Shown here: positions 34,588-42,663 of the stretch, one piece after another
How positions within the stretch are numbered: the first letter of the stretch is position 1
Layout: the number at the start of each line of letters is the position of its first letter
Assembly (NCBI GenBank): GCA_934203205.1
Contig: CAKPYV010000005.1
Coordinates: 29,795 to 93,794 of the forward strand
DNA length: 64,000 nucleotides
Direction: 5' to 3'
Source: an uncultured Anaerovibrio sp.
GTDB lineage: Bacteria > Bacillota > Negativicutes > Selenomonadales > Selenomonadaceae
Made by a program: the position numbers and the translations under genes
Notes under the pieces: generated by a model
Databases searched by the model: none
The model's input: the letters and a program-made list of their open reading frames with translations, nothing else
Told to the model about the DNA's origin: nothing

Positions 34588-35814
34588 TTAGAAGCTAAAA
34601 TCCTTTCCCTGCTTACGACGATCATAGAATTCAGCAATAGCCGTAAAGAGAGCATCACTGGAGGAATTCAGACCAGTTTCACAGGAATCCTGTACCACGC
34701 CGATAATAAAGCCTACACCAACAGCCTGCATGGCAATATCATTGCTAATGCCAAAAAGAGAACAAGCCATAGGAATCAACAGCAGGGATCCGCCAGCCAC
34801 ACCAGAGGCACCACAAGCACCTACGGCAGACAGTACAGACAGGAGAATTGCAGTAGGAATATCTACCGCAATGCCCAAAGTATAAGCTACAGACATGGCC
34901 ATAACCGTAATGGTAATAGCAGCACCCTCCATGTTAATGGTGGCTCCCAAAGGAATGGACACGGAATAGAAATCCTCATCCAAGCCCATATCCTTACACA
35001 ACTCCATATTAACTGGAATATTGGCTGCGGAGCTTCTAGTAAAGAAGGCAGTAACACCACTGATTTTCAGACACTTCCACACCAATGGATATGGATTGCG
35101 ATGCAGGAAGAAGAAGGTAATCAGTGGATTTACAATCAAGGCCATAGCAAACATACAGCCAACCAGAACTACCAAAAGACGACCATAATCTACGAAAATC
35201 TCCAGACCGTTCTCAGATACAGCAGAGAAAACCAAGCCCATAATACCAAAAGGTGCCAACTGAATAATCCAAAAAACAGCCTTGGATACAACAGCAGCCA
35301 AATCTGCTACCATATCACAGGTTCCTTTGGAAGCCAGCTTCTTGAAGCCAAGACCAAAGATAATGGCCCAGCAGAGAATACTGAGATAATTACCGTTCAT
35401 CAAAGCATTTACAGGGTTGGCCACCACGTTAGTAATAATGGTGGTAAGAATCTGCCCAATACCATCTGGAGCTGCATCTGTAGCCGCATCGGTCAGCTTC
35501 ATAGTAACAGGGAACAGCTGACAGGCCAGAACCGCAGTCACAGAAGCAAAAAAGGTGCCAAAAATATAAATCATAATTACATTTTTGAAGCGGCCGCCAA
35601 TATTACCGGAAGCATTGGCCAAGGCACTAATAACCAAAACAAATACCAATATAGGGGCAATACCTTTCAGTAAGCCTACAAACACCTTACCAAAGATAGG
35701 CAAAACCGTATTGCCTGGCACGGAAAGAGCAAAGGCAATACCTATAATCATACCGATAATAATTCGGATAATCAGGCTGATGCCCTGCCATTTGGCTAAA
35801 GCATTACTCATCAT
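34588..35814 (-). CDS. sstT: serine/threonine:sodium symporter SstT
   Basis: Sodium-driven serine/threonine uptake; DAACS family, 408 residues. Landmarks are RIIIGMIIGIAFAL at the start, ILVFVLVISALANA, the hairpin-loop serine motif FFTRSSAANIPVNM near residue 258, and PLGATINMEGAAITITVMAM with VVQDSCETGLNSSSD near the C-terminus. AAGGAG precedes ATG 35814. It is monocistronic with its own promoter and terminator. Together with the serine dehydratase at 6.8-8.4 kb it suggests serine use as carbon source. Confidence 0.95.
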   Translation of the reverse strand: MMSNALAKWQGISLIIRIIIGMIIGIAFALSVPGNTVLPIFGKVFVGLLKGIAPILVFVLVISALANASGNIGGRFKNVIMIYIFGTFFASVTAVLACQLFPVTMKLTDAATDAAPDGIGQILTTIITNVVANPVNALMNGNYLSILCWAIIFGLGFKKLASKGTCDMVADLAAVVSKAVFWIIQLAPFGIMGLVFSAVSENGLEIFVDYGRLLVVLVGCMFAMALIVNPLITFFFLHRNPYPLVWKCLKISGVTAFFTRSSAANIPVNMELCKDMGLDEDFYSVSIPLGATINMEGAAITITVMAMSVAYTLGIAVDIPTAILLSVLSAVGACGASGVAGGSLLLIPMACSLFGISNDIAMQAVGVGFIIGVVQDSCETGLNSSSDALFTAIAEFYDRRKQGKDFSF

Positions 35815-35857
35815 AACAAATAACTCCTTTAATAGAAAATTTAATTAACAATGCACA

Positions 35858-35886
35858 ATTATACCCTGTCCATGAACATAATTCAA
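35858..35886 (-). promoter_or_regulatory. promoter of sstT
   Basis: Minus strand TTGAAT (35881-35886), 17-nt spacer, TATAAT (35858-35863), 44 bp before the start codon. Confidence 0.8.
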
Positions 35887-35924
35887 GACTTTTCTACCAT
35901 CAGTAGACAAAGAGTAATATTTCC

Positions 35925-35939
35925 TTGTACAGTGTACAA
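35925..35939. promoter_or_regulatory. perfect palindrome upstream of the sstT promoter
   Basis: TTGTACA, central G, TGTACAA: 7-bp perfect arms, 39 bp upstream of the -35. It resembles the TTGTACAA sites of the lactate control region and could be a GntR/FadR-type operator. Confidence 0.5.
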
Positions 35940-35989
35940 TTCTCATTTTTGTCCATAAAGCTGTGGTATTATCATAATCCCCAATTATT

Positions 35990-36054
35990 TTGCAAAAAGA
36001 AAAACATGATGACAGTATTAGACATCTAAGCCTTTCTAATACTGTCATCATGTT
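35990..36054 (-). terminator. Rho-independent terminator of leuS with 20-bp perfect stem
   Basis: AACATGATGACAGTATTAGA (36003-36022) and its exact complement (36035-36054) around a 12-nt loop, then TTTCTTTTTG on the minus strand. The stem is unusually long. Confidence 0.85.
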
Positions 36055-36079
36055 AATTAGACTTAACTATACGATTTGA

Positions 36080-38557
36080 TTATTTTACAACCACATTAAC
36101 CAGCTTGTCTGGTACGCAAATCATCTTCACAATGGTCTTGCCCTCAGTCAGCTCCTGCACTCTGGCATTAGCCTTGGCCGCAGTTTCCATTTCTTCACGG
36201 CTGATACCGGTGGCAATCATAATGCGATCCCGAACCTTGCCGTTAATCTGCAATACAATCTCTACTTCAGCCTGAACGGTAGCTGCTTCCTCATACTTAG
36301 GCCACTGCTGCTGATGAATACTGCCCTGAGCTACAAGAATGCTCCACAGCTCCTCAGTAATATGAGGGGCAAACGGCGCCAGCATCTTCAGGAGATTCAA
36401 GCTAACCTCTCTTACCAAGCCGCCATTAATGGTCTTGCTATCCTGGAATCCATAGAAGGCATTTACCAGCTCCATAATAGAGCTGATAGCGGTGTTGAAC
36501 ATGAAGCGATCCCGAATATCCTCAGTTACCTTCTTGATAGTGGTGTGAAGAATCCGGCGCAGTTCTTTTTCCTCAGCAGTAAGAGCAGTAATATCATATT
36601 CATCACTGGAGGATTTAATCTTATCCTCGAAGATTTCCATAATACGCCATACACGTCTCAGGAAACGATAAGCACCAGCAACACCATCATCGCTCCAATC
36701 CAGATCACGGTCTACAGGAGCAGCAAAGAGAATAAAGAGGCGAGCCGTATCAGCGCCATACTGCCCGATAATCTCCTCTGGAGAAACTACATTGCCCTTG
36801 GACTTGGACATCTTGCCTCCGTCCTTCAATACCATGCCCTGAGTCAACAGATTGGTAAATGGCTCTGCAAAATCCACCATGCCTGCATCCCGCAGCACCT
36901 TGGTAAAGAAGCGGGAATAGAGCAGATGAAGAATAGCGTGCTCAATACCGCCAATATACTGGTCTACAGGCGCCCAGTAATTTACCTTGTCCTTGGCAAA
37001 TGGCATCTTGTCATTGTGTGGATCTGTATAGCGGAGATAATACCAGGAGGAGCAAATAAAGGTATCCATAGTATCAGTCTCACGACGGGCAGGCTTGCCA
37101 CACTTTGGACAGGTGCAGTTTACAAAGGACTCACTCTGAGCCAATGGAGATACAGAACCCTGCTCGAACTTTACATCCTCTGGCAGCATTACAGGCAGCT
37201 GATCCTCTGGCACCAGCTGTTCACCACAATCATCACAGTAAATAACCGGAATTGGGGCACCCCAATAACGCTGACGGGAAATCAACCAGTCGCGGAGACG
37301 GTAGTTGACACGGCGCTTACCAAAGCCCTCCACCTCAGCCTTGTCCATAATGCCCTTCATAGCAGCCTTAATGTCCATGCCGGAGAACTCAGCAGAATTT
37401 ACCAGCACACCAGCCTTGTCTACATAGGCCTCAGTCATTTCCTCCAGCTTCAGCTCCTTGTCCTTTGGCTGGAGAGTAATAATAACATGCAGCTTGTATT
37501 TCTCAGCAAACATCCAGTCACGCTGATCCTCAGAAGGAACACCTATAACCGCACCAGTACCGTACTCAGCCAGTACGTAATTAGTAACCCAGATTTCTAC
37601 CTTGTTGCCGTTAAATGGGTTTACCGCATAAAGGCCGGTAAAGATACCTTCCTTTTCGGACTCAGAAGAGGTACGCTCCAGCTCAGACTGATTCTGAGCC
37701 TTCTGACAGAAATCCTTAATCTCCTGAGCCTTTGGATTGTTCTCACAAATCTTTTCAATCAAAGGATGCTCTGCTGCCAGAGCCAGGAAGGTAATACCAT
37801 ATACAGTATCAGGACGAGTGGTATAAGCAGCAATCTTCTCTCCCAGCTCTGGAACCTCCAGATTGAATTCCAAGCCCTCACTGCGGCCAATCCAGTTCTC
37901 CTGCATGGTCTTTACTCTATCAGGCCAGCCCTTCAAGAGATCCAAATCCTTCAGCAGTACATCAGCATAATCAGTAATCTTCAGGAACCACTGGGACAAA
38001 TCCTTTTTGATAACCTGAGAATCACAACGCCAGCACTTGCCCTCAATAACCTGCTCATTGGCCAATACTGTGCCACAGGTTTCACACCAGTTTACATAAG
38101 CCTTTTTCTTGTAAGCCAGACCACGCTTGTAGAACAGCTGGAAGAGCCACTGAGTCCAACGATAATAATCAGGGCTGCAAGTAGCTACAGAGCGATCCCA
38201 GTCATAGGACAGGCCCATTTCACGCTGCTGACGCTTCATATTATCCATGTTGGAATAGGTCCAGTCAGATGGCTTTACACCATGCTTAATAGCAGCATTC
38301 TCTGCTGGCATACCAAAGGCATCAAAGCCCATTGGATGAATGACATTAAAGCCCTCCATAGTCTTGTAGCGAGCCAAAACATCGCCAATGGAATAATTCC
38401 GCACATGGCCCATATGCAGATTGCCAGATGGATATGGGAACATTTCCAAGGTATAATACTTTGGCTTCTTTGGGTCCATCTCGGTCTTATAAACATTCTC
38501 AGCCAGCCATTTGGACTGCCATTTCTTTTCTATACTCTGGGGTGAATACTTCTCCAC
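36080..38557 (-). CDS. leuS: leucyl-tRNA synthetase
   Basis: Charges tRNA-Leu. The class I HIGH motif is HMGH in PYPSGNLHMGHVRN near residue 47. A CP1 editing domain follows, with zinc-type cysteine pairs in CETCGTVLANEQVIEGKCWRC. KMSKSKGN is near residue 580, and the anticodon-binding and C-terminal domains end in KMICVPDKLVNVVVK. The start is GTG 38557 (825 residues) with AGGAGG 7 nt upstream; an upstream ATG would add MEYSARAIDILGGCV, which includes the ribosome site. No T-box precedes it, only a GC-rich leader hairpin. Confidence 0.97.
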   Translation of the reverse strand: MEKYSPQSIEKKWQSKWLAENVYKTEMDPKKPKYYTLEMFPYPSGNLHMGHVRNYSIGDVLARYKTMEGFNVIHPMGFDAFGMPAENAAIKHGVKPSDWTYSNMDNMKRQQREMGLSYDWDRSVATCSPDYYRWTQWLFQLFYKRGLAYKKKAYVNWCETCGTVLANEQVIEGKCWRCDSQVIKKDLSQWFLKITDYADVLLKDLDLLKGWPDRVKTMQENWIGRSEGLEFNLEVPELGEKIAAYTTRPDTVYGITFLALAAEHPLIEKICENNPKAQEIKDFCQKAQNQSELERTSSESEKEGIFTGLYAVNPFNGNKVEIWVTNYVLAEYGTGAVIGVPSEDQRDWMFAEKYKLHVIITLQPKDKELKLEEMTEAYVDKAGVLVNSAEFSGMDIKAAMKGIMDKAEVEGFGKRRVNYRLRDWLISRQRYWGAPIPVIYCDDCGEQLVPEDQLPVMLPEDVKFEQGSVSPLAQSESFVNCTCPKCGKPARRETDTMDTFICSSWYYLRYTDPHNDKMPFAKDKVNYWAPVDQYIGGIEHAILHLLYSRFFTKVLRDAGMVDFAEPFTNLLTQGMVLKDGGKMSKSKGNVVSPEEIIGQYGADTARLFILFAAPVDRDLDWSDDGVAGAYRFLRRVWRIMEIFEDKIKSSSDEYDITALTAEEKELRRILHTTIKKVTEDIRDRFMFNTAISSIMELVNAFYGFQDSKTINGGLVREVSLNLLKMLAPFAPHITEELWSILVAQGSIHQQQWPKYEEAATVQAEVEIVLQINGKVRDRIMIATGISREEMETAAKANARVQELTEGKTIVKMICVPDKLVNVVVK

Positions 38558-38582
38558 AACACAGCCTCCTAAAATATCAATT

Positions 38583-38609
38583 GCCCTGGCTGAGTATTCC
38601 AACCAGGGC
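38583..38609 (-). promoter_or_regulatory. leader hairpin just before leuS
   Basis: GCCCTGG (38583-38589) and CCAGGGC (38603-38609) with a 13-nt loop; TTG and CAA can extend the stem past a one-base bulge. It ends 12 nt before the AGGAGG of leuS and has no T-run. It could affect translation or RNA stability. Confidence 0.4.
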
Positions 38610-38730
38610 GCAAATTCGTATAATCAACCAAATGTTATTATATTATATTTCCGAGCCAATAGTCAACACAAAGTCCATTAATAGGGCCACATCGTTGGCA
38701 AATCTACAAATGAAGTGGAAGCTCCCAACA

Positions 38731-39522
38731 TTACTTGGCACAAGATATCATATAACCATGATCCATAGGTCCACTGCCCTTGCCCAAATCCAGCATAGCC
38801 CCCAAGGCACCAGAGATATATTCCTTGGACAGCTTCACTGCTTCTGCCATAGTATGGCCCTTGGCCAGATTGGAAGCTATTGCTGAGGACAGAGTACAGC
38901 CTGTGCCGTGGGTATTGGGATTGGCAATCCTCTTACCAGCAAACCATGTAGCTTGATTGCCACTATACAAAAGGTCATTGGCATCGTTAATGCTATGTCC
39001 CCCCTTGCAAAGCACAGCACAAGCATACTGACGGCTGATTTCCTCCGCTGCCCTTTCCATATCCTCTGCTGTTTCAATACTGCTTCCCAGCAGCACCTCT
39101 GCCTCTGGAATATTTGGCGTCAGCACATCGGCCAAAGGAAACAGCTCCTGCTTCAACACCGCCACAGCATTATCTGCAATCAATCTTGCTCCGCTGGTGG
39201 CCACCATAACCGGATCTATAACAATGTTTTTCGGCTGATACTGCCGAAGCTTTACTGCTATCATCCTGATTAGCTCCTTATCAGAAACCATGCCTATTTT
39301 CACTGCATCGGGAAAAATATCTGTAAAAATACTATCCAGTTGCTGACCTAGAAACTCCGGGGTAACATTCATAATAGCCGATACGCCAGTGGTATTCTGA
39401 GCCGTCAGGGCAGTAATGGCACTCATGCCATATACCCCATTGGCCAGCATGGTCTTTAAATCTGCCTGAATCCCGGCCCCACCGCTGCAATCACTGCCTG
39501 CTATAGTCAAAACTGCTTTCAT
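38731..39522 (-). CDS. thiD: hydroxymethylpyrimidine (phosphate) kinase ThiD
   Basis: Phosphorylates HMP and HMP-phosphate in thiamine synthesis or salvage. Ribokinase-like fold, 263 residues. Seen are LTIAGSDCSGGAGIQADLKTM at the N-terminus, VIDPVMVATSGARL near 105, LTPNIPEAEVLLG, and the anion-hole and catalytic-base motif NTHGTGCTLSSAIA near 210. The start is ATG 39522; the ATG at 39534 directly abuts the AAAGGA. Pyridoxine kinases look similar, but the SDCSGGAGIQAD form is the ThiD type. No other thiamine gene is next to it, so the role may be salvage. Confidence 0.93.
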   Translation of the reverse strand: MKAVLTIAGSDCSGGAGIQADLKTMLANGVYGMSAITALTAQNTTGVSAIMNVTPEFLGQQLDSIFTDIFPDAVKIGMVSDKELIRMIAVKLRQYQPKNIVIDPVMVATSGARLIADNAVAVLKQELFPLADVLTPNIPEAEVLLGSSIETAEDMERAAEEISRQYACAVLCKGGHSINDANDLLYSGNQATWFAGKRIANPNTHGTGCTLSSAIASNLAKGHTMAEAVKLSKEYISGALGAMLDLGKGSGPMDHGYMISCAK

Positions 39523-39570
39523 AATACAAACCATTCCTTTACACCCAAAATATCTCCCGATTATTCTAAC

Positions 39571-40557
39571 TTACCATTGCTCTCCAGGATATTTCATATT
39601 CCAGGCCTTGCGCAATCTGGTCATAATCTCCATTACATCAGCAGAATAGGACAGCTTCAAACCAGACACATCCCCGGTCAGTACAGCCTGCTCCATATCC
39701 TGCAGCTCATAGCCCAGTGCCTCAGCAGTACTGCCTGCCTCAATCTCAGTTCTGACACCGGTTTCTGCATCTACAATCACCGCCTTATCGGCACGAGGAT
39801 ATTCCATAATCTCAATATAGGCCTTTTCACAGCTAATCATAGCCCGCTTTGGCTGTTTGGAATGCATGGACAGCGCCACTGTCGCCATCTGGCCCAAACC
39901 GTTTTTCAGCAGAATAGTAGCCATTTCGTCAGATCCAGTTGGGGAAGCCTGCCACTGGCTCACAATATCCTCCGGCTTTTCATCCATAAAGCTGCGTACA
40001 ATAGACAAAGCATAGACACCAATATCCAGCATAGCTCCTCCTGCCAGATGCATATTGAAAAATCTATTCTCCATATTGTATTCCTTGAAGCTGCCAAAAT
40101 TCATGGTAATCATCTGCACCTTGCCTAGCTGGCCGCTTTGCACAATCTCCCACAGCTTCTTGTAAATAGGCATATGCCAAATAGTCATGGCCTCACCAAT
40201 AATCAGCCCCTTGGCCTGCGCCAAAGCCTGCATTTCCTTCAGCTCACGGCTGTTCAGAGTAATAGATTTTTCCACGAAGATATGCTTACCATGCTCCAAA
40301 GCCTTCTTCATAAATTCATAATGGGTATTGTGGGGAGTAGTTATGTAGATAATGTCCACAGCTTCATCCAGAAACATATCATCAATGGTGTCATAGACCT
40401 TCTCTACGCCGTATTTCTCTGCAAAGGCCACAGCCTTATCATAGGTACGATTACCTACTGCATAAAGCCGCCGCCCCATTTTCTCCAAAGCTGCCGCCAT
40501 CTGATTGGCAATTACACCAGTACCTAATACCGCCCAGTTCAAATGCTTTTCTGACAT
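39571..40557 (-). CDS. Gfo/Idh/MocA-family NAD(P)-dependent oxidoreductase
   Basis: 328 residues. The N-terminal Rossmann domain has WAVLGTGVIANQMAAAL near residue 9 and IIYITTPHNTHYEFMKKAL. The catalytic Lys is in HGKHIFVEKSITLN near residue 95, the family EKP/EKS motif. GGAMLDIGVYALSIVRSFM corresponds to the GG-G-D-G-H/Y motif that supplies the second catalytic region. The substrate is unknown; members act on sugars, inositols and biliverdin. GGAGG precedes ATG 40557. The small secreted protein upstream ends 16 bp before it on the same strand. Confidence 0.9.
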   Translation of the reverse strand: MSEKHLNWAVLGTGVIANQMAAALEKMGRRLYAVGNRTYDKAVAFAEKYGVEKVYDTIDDMFLDEAVDIIYITTPHNTHYEFMKKALEHGKHIFVEKSITLNSRELKEMQALAQAKGLIIGEAMTIWHMPIYKKLWEIVQSGQLGKVQMITMNFGSFKEYNMENRFFNMHLAGGAMLDIGVYALSIVRSFMDEKPEDIVSQWQASPTGSDEMATILLKNGLGQMATVALSMHSKQPKRAMISCEKAYIEIMEYPRADKAVIVDAETGVRTEIEAGSTAEALGYELQDMEQAVLTGDVSGLKLSYSADVMEIMTRLRKAWNMKYPGEQW

Positions 40558-40573
40558 AAACTACCTCCAAAAT

Positions 40574-40993
40574 TTAATATACCCACAAATCTTCTATAAC
40601 TAGAGGAAAACCTATTTTTTTGCCACAAAATTCCAAAACATAATAGCTTTCACTTTCTGGCACAACTACCGTCAAATGGTCATTGTCCATAGCAGTATTA
40701 TAGTACCGCCAAAATTCATTCTGAATGCGGATGAAATCCCATTTTATAGTCTTTAGCAACTTGCCATGCCGTACCTGCTTGCTAATGCCCTGAACATGGC
40801 CTTCATCACTGCGCTGAATAGCACCGCTGATGCTTTCATCATCCACATAAACCTCATAGCCAGCTCCAAATTCAGAATCCGGCACGGTATAAACCCAAAC
40901 ATACTTGGCCTCAGCCTGAGAAAATCCCCAGAAGCCACCACAAGCCATTACCATAAAAGCCACCAGAAAAATCCTCATAAATCTGCTTTTCAT
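40574..40993 (-). CDS. small secreted protein of unknown function
   Basis: 139 residues with a signal peptide (KSRFMRIFLVAFMVMACGG, cleavage near SQAEA). The rest is beta-rich with many aromatic residues: YVWVYTVPDSEFGAGYEVYVDDESI, then DFIRIQNEFWRYYNTAMDN and a C-terminal VEDLWVY. GGGGTGG precedes ATG 40993; an upstream frame start lacks this. Negativicutes-type secreted proteins with similar YVWVxS/TD openings exist by impression only; no function is known to me. It is 16 bp upstream of the oxidoreductase, so the two may be co-transcribed. Confidence 0.75.
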   Translation of the reverse strand: MKSRFMRIFLVAFMVMACGGFWGFSQAEAKYVWVYTVPDSEFGAGYEVYVDDESISGAIQRSDEGHVQGISKQVRHGKLLKTIKWDFIRIQNEFWRYYNTAMDNDHLTVVVPESESYYVLEFCGKKIGFPLVIEDLWVY

Positions 40994-41113
40994 ACAACCA
41001 CCCCCCAGCACAAACAACAATGTCTATTTATATTATACACCAACTACACAAATTTATCATTGTGCTATTTCACCATGGTCTTGATAATAACAGCGCCACA
41101 GTCCCGTCATAAA

Positions 41114-41148
41114 TACCAAAAAAAGGCAACAGATGTAAAAATCTGTTG
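41114..41148 (-). terminator. Rho-independent terminator on the minus strand beside the repeat array
   Basis: Perfect 8-bp stem CAACAGAT (41127-41134) and ATCTGTTG (41141-41148), loop of six, then CC and seven T on the minus strand. It implies a leftward transcript crossing the palindromic array at 41261-41462. Confidence 0.75.
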
Positions 41149-41215
41149 TCTACAGCCTGTACGTTTGCAATATTCGACATATTTTTTCTATTTCCTGCCA
41201 AAAAATAAAACTTAT

Positions 41216-41539
41216 TCAACAAAATCCATATTCTTTAATCCACCTAATTTTCCCCGCAGTACCGTTCCTGTTTGGGGTACTAAAACAGGTACAGTAGCCA
41301 CCAACACCGTTCCTGTTTGGGGTGCTAAAACAGGTACAATACCCTCCAACACCGTTCCTGTTTGGGGTGCCCAAACAGGAACAGTAAACTCCCCTACCGT
41401 CGACACCGTTCCTGTTATCGTTCCTGTTATCGTTCCTGTTTCGGGTACCAAAACAGGAACGGTCTAATCCCCCAATCCCCTGTGCCACAAGGCTTTCCAG
41501 CCGCCTAATATAGACAAAGACAAAGATAAAGATTTTCAT
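41216..41539 (-). CDS. possible repeat protein gene reading through the palindromic array
   Basis: Speculative. GAGGAG lies 9 nt before ATG 41539. The frame gives 107 residues: a hydrophobic start (KIFIFVFVYIRRLESLVAQG), then 15-residue repeats such as YCTCFSTPNRNGVGG and RNDNRN pairs. It ends 68 bp before an intrinsic terminator, and a hairpin CTCAGTA/TACTGAG lies just before the ribosome site. Because the 45-bp period is a multiple of three, several other frames are also open through the array, so openness alone proves little. Confidence 0.3.
   Translation of the reverse strand: MKIFIFVFVYIRRLESLVAQGIGGLDRSCFGTRNRNDNRNDNRNGVDGRGVYCSCLGTPNRNGVGGYCTCFSTPNRNGVGGYCTCFSTPNRNGTAGKIRWIKEYGFC
41261..41462. 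repeat. array of four palindromic units, 45-bp period
   Basis: Units at 41261-41295, 41306-41340 and 41351-41385 are each 35 bp with 10-bp spacers (shared end CCAAC), so they recur every 45 bp. Each begins ACCGTTCCTGTTTGGGGT and ends with the near-complement AAACAGGTACAGT or AAACAGGAACAGT, forming a hairpin of about 13 bp. The fourth unit (41405-41462) is longer: the 12-bp piece ATCGTTCCTGTT is repeated within its left arm, and its last hairpin is perfect. Differences between units are mostly at the stem, some on both sides. Confidence 0.9.
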
Positions 41540-41854
41540 TCTGTTAACTCTCCTCAGTATGATAATATACGTACTGAGAATTCTTCTAAGAATGGTAGTA
41601 TACATATTAAGGCCTATCTTCACTACTATACTTGAAAAGATTAATCTATTTTTATGTTTTTCGTTAATTGTTTCTGCATACTCCCCTTGCCTGTGATGTG
41701 CTATAGAAGTATCATAAGGATATAGCCAAAGCAAGGCTAACAACAACAGCTAAAGGAGGATGTGCCATGTCTCTAAGCCAGGTTCTGCACACATAATCCA
41801 ACCATAAATTCAATTGCCTAGCCTCTTTTCCTATGTTATAATTAAATTAGAAAC
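41463..41854. other. AT-rich region between repeat array and decayed Rpn gene
   Basis: Contains hairpin CTCAGTA/TACTGAG (about 41553-41578). A good ribosome site AAAGGAGG at about 41752 is followed by ATG 41767 and only eight more codons (MSLSQVLHT, stop). That tiny frame looks like the remnant of a lost gene start. Otherwise I see no supported gene. Confidence 0.45.
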
Positions 41855-42494
41855 ATGTTTTCTTATGCGAAAGTGGGATTGTACTACATTTCTTTTCTTT
41901 TGAATAATCTAATGGTTGTGCTTATTGAACATCAAACCACCATTAATCCCAATATGCCCTTGCGTTTTCTCAGTTATGTTGATGAACTGTACAAGCGTTA
42001 TACCAGCACCTCCCATAAAAAGATTTATGGCGATGATTTACTCAAGATTCCTGCACCGGAGTTTTATGTATTCTACGATGGAAACGATACATCCTTTGAG
42101 CAGCAAACATTGAAGCTAAGCGATGCCTTTGAAACTCAGTCAGACAAATTAGAACTTACTGTCCATGTATATAATCTGGCGGATGGCATGAATGATGCGT
42201 TAAAAAGAAGATGCAGCCATTAAATATTGTCTGGAGAATAATGTTATGGTTGACTATCTAACAAACAACCAAAAGGAGATTATAGATATGTTCGGATTTG
42301 AATGGAATGAAAAAGAGGAACGGGAAGCGCTCCTTGAGATTGGCGAGGAACGAGGAGAAGCTCGTGGCAGATTGGAAGGTAAAATCGAATCTATAAAAGA
42401 ATTGATGCGTAATCTAAACTGGTCCCCTGAGAAGGCTATGACTGCTCTGGGGATTGCTCCTTCGGAATTTAGCCGTTATCTTACTATGTTATAA
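41855..42494 (+). pseudogene. decayed Rpn-family nuclease gene (PD-(D/E)XK transposase-like)
   Basis: Two fragments in different frames. The first (to 42223) has the family core VVLIEHQTTINPNMPLRFLSYV, KIYGDDLLKIPAPEFYVFYDG and LKLSDAFE. The second (frame of 42246-42494) has the C-terminal KEDAAIKYCLENN, EIIDMFGFEWNEKEE and the acidic ERGEARGRLEG tail typical of Rpn proteins. A frameshift lies near 42195-42206, and roughly 30 residues expected between the parts are missing. The N-terminus with its first catalytic residues is also absent. Intact members are about 300 residues and promote recombination. The copy is therefore broken and probably inactive. Confidence 0.8.
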
Positions 42495-42611
42495 TTTGTA
42501 CTTTCTATGGTAGTACCCTAGGAACTGCGTAAATTTTGTATTTTTTCATGGTATATTAGCAACTTTCTTGATGTGCTTTTTGTTCACCATAGAATAATAG
42601 AATATTCATTT

Positions 42612-42660
42612 CACTAAAAAAGGATGGGCATCCTAAGACGCTCATCCTTTTAATTTTATT
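42612..42660. terminator. terminator at the end of the nuo operon
   Basis: Stem AAAAGGATGGGC and GCTCATCCTTTT (about 42618-42652) with a short loop. A T-run follows on both strands (AATTTTATTT on plus, TTTTTTAGTG on minus), so it can end nuoN and rightward transcription. Confidence 0.8.
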
Positions 42661-42663
42661 TCC

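Noticed and set aside
35845..36051. 68-codon minus-strand frame between sstT and leuS
   Set aside because: It covers the sstT promoter, the palindrome and half of the leuS terminator stem, and has no ribosome site.
36314..38545. Plus-strand open frame of 743 codons
   Set aside because: Antisense shadow of leuS, whose HIGH and KMSKS motifs are intact.
38583..38609. T-box or attenuator for leuS
   Set aside because: There is no T-box sequence and no T-run after the hairpin; it is listed only as a leader hairpin.
41261..41462. CRISPR array
   Set aside because: The repeated part is longer than the spacers, the spacers are only 10 bp and share CCAAC, and no cas gene is near.
40766..41467. Plus-strand gene ending in TVPVWGTKTGTV repeats
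   Set aside because: Its first part is antisense to the secreted protein at 40574-40993 and it has no ribosome site; the repeat part is open because the period is 45 bp. The repeats themselves are reported as an array.
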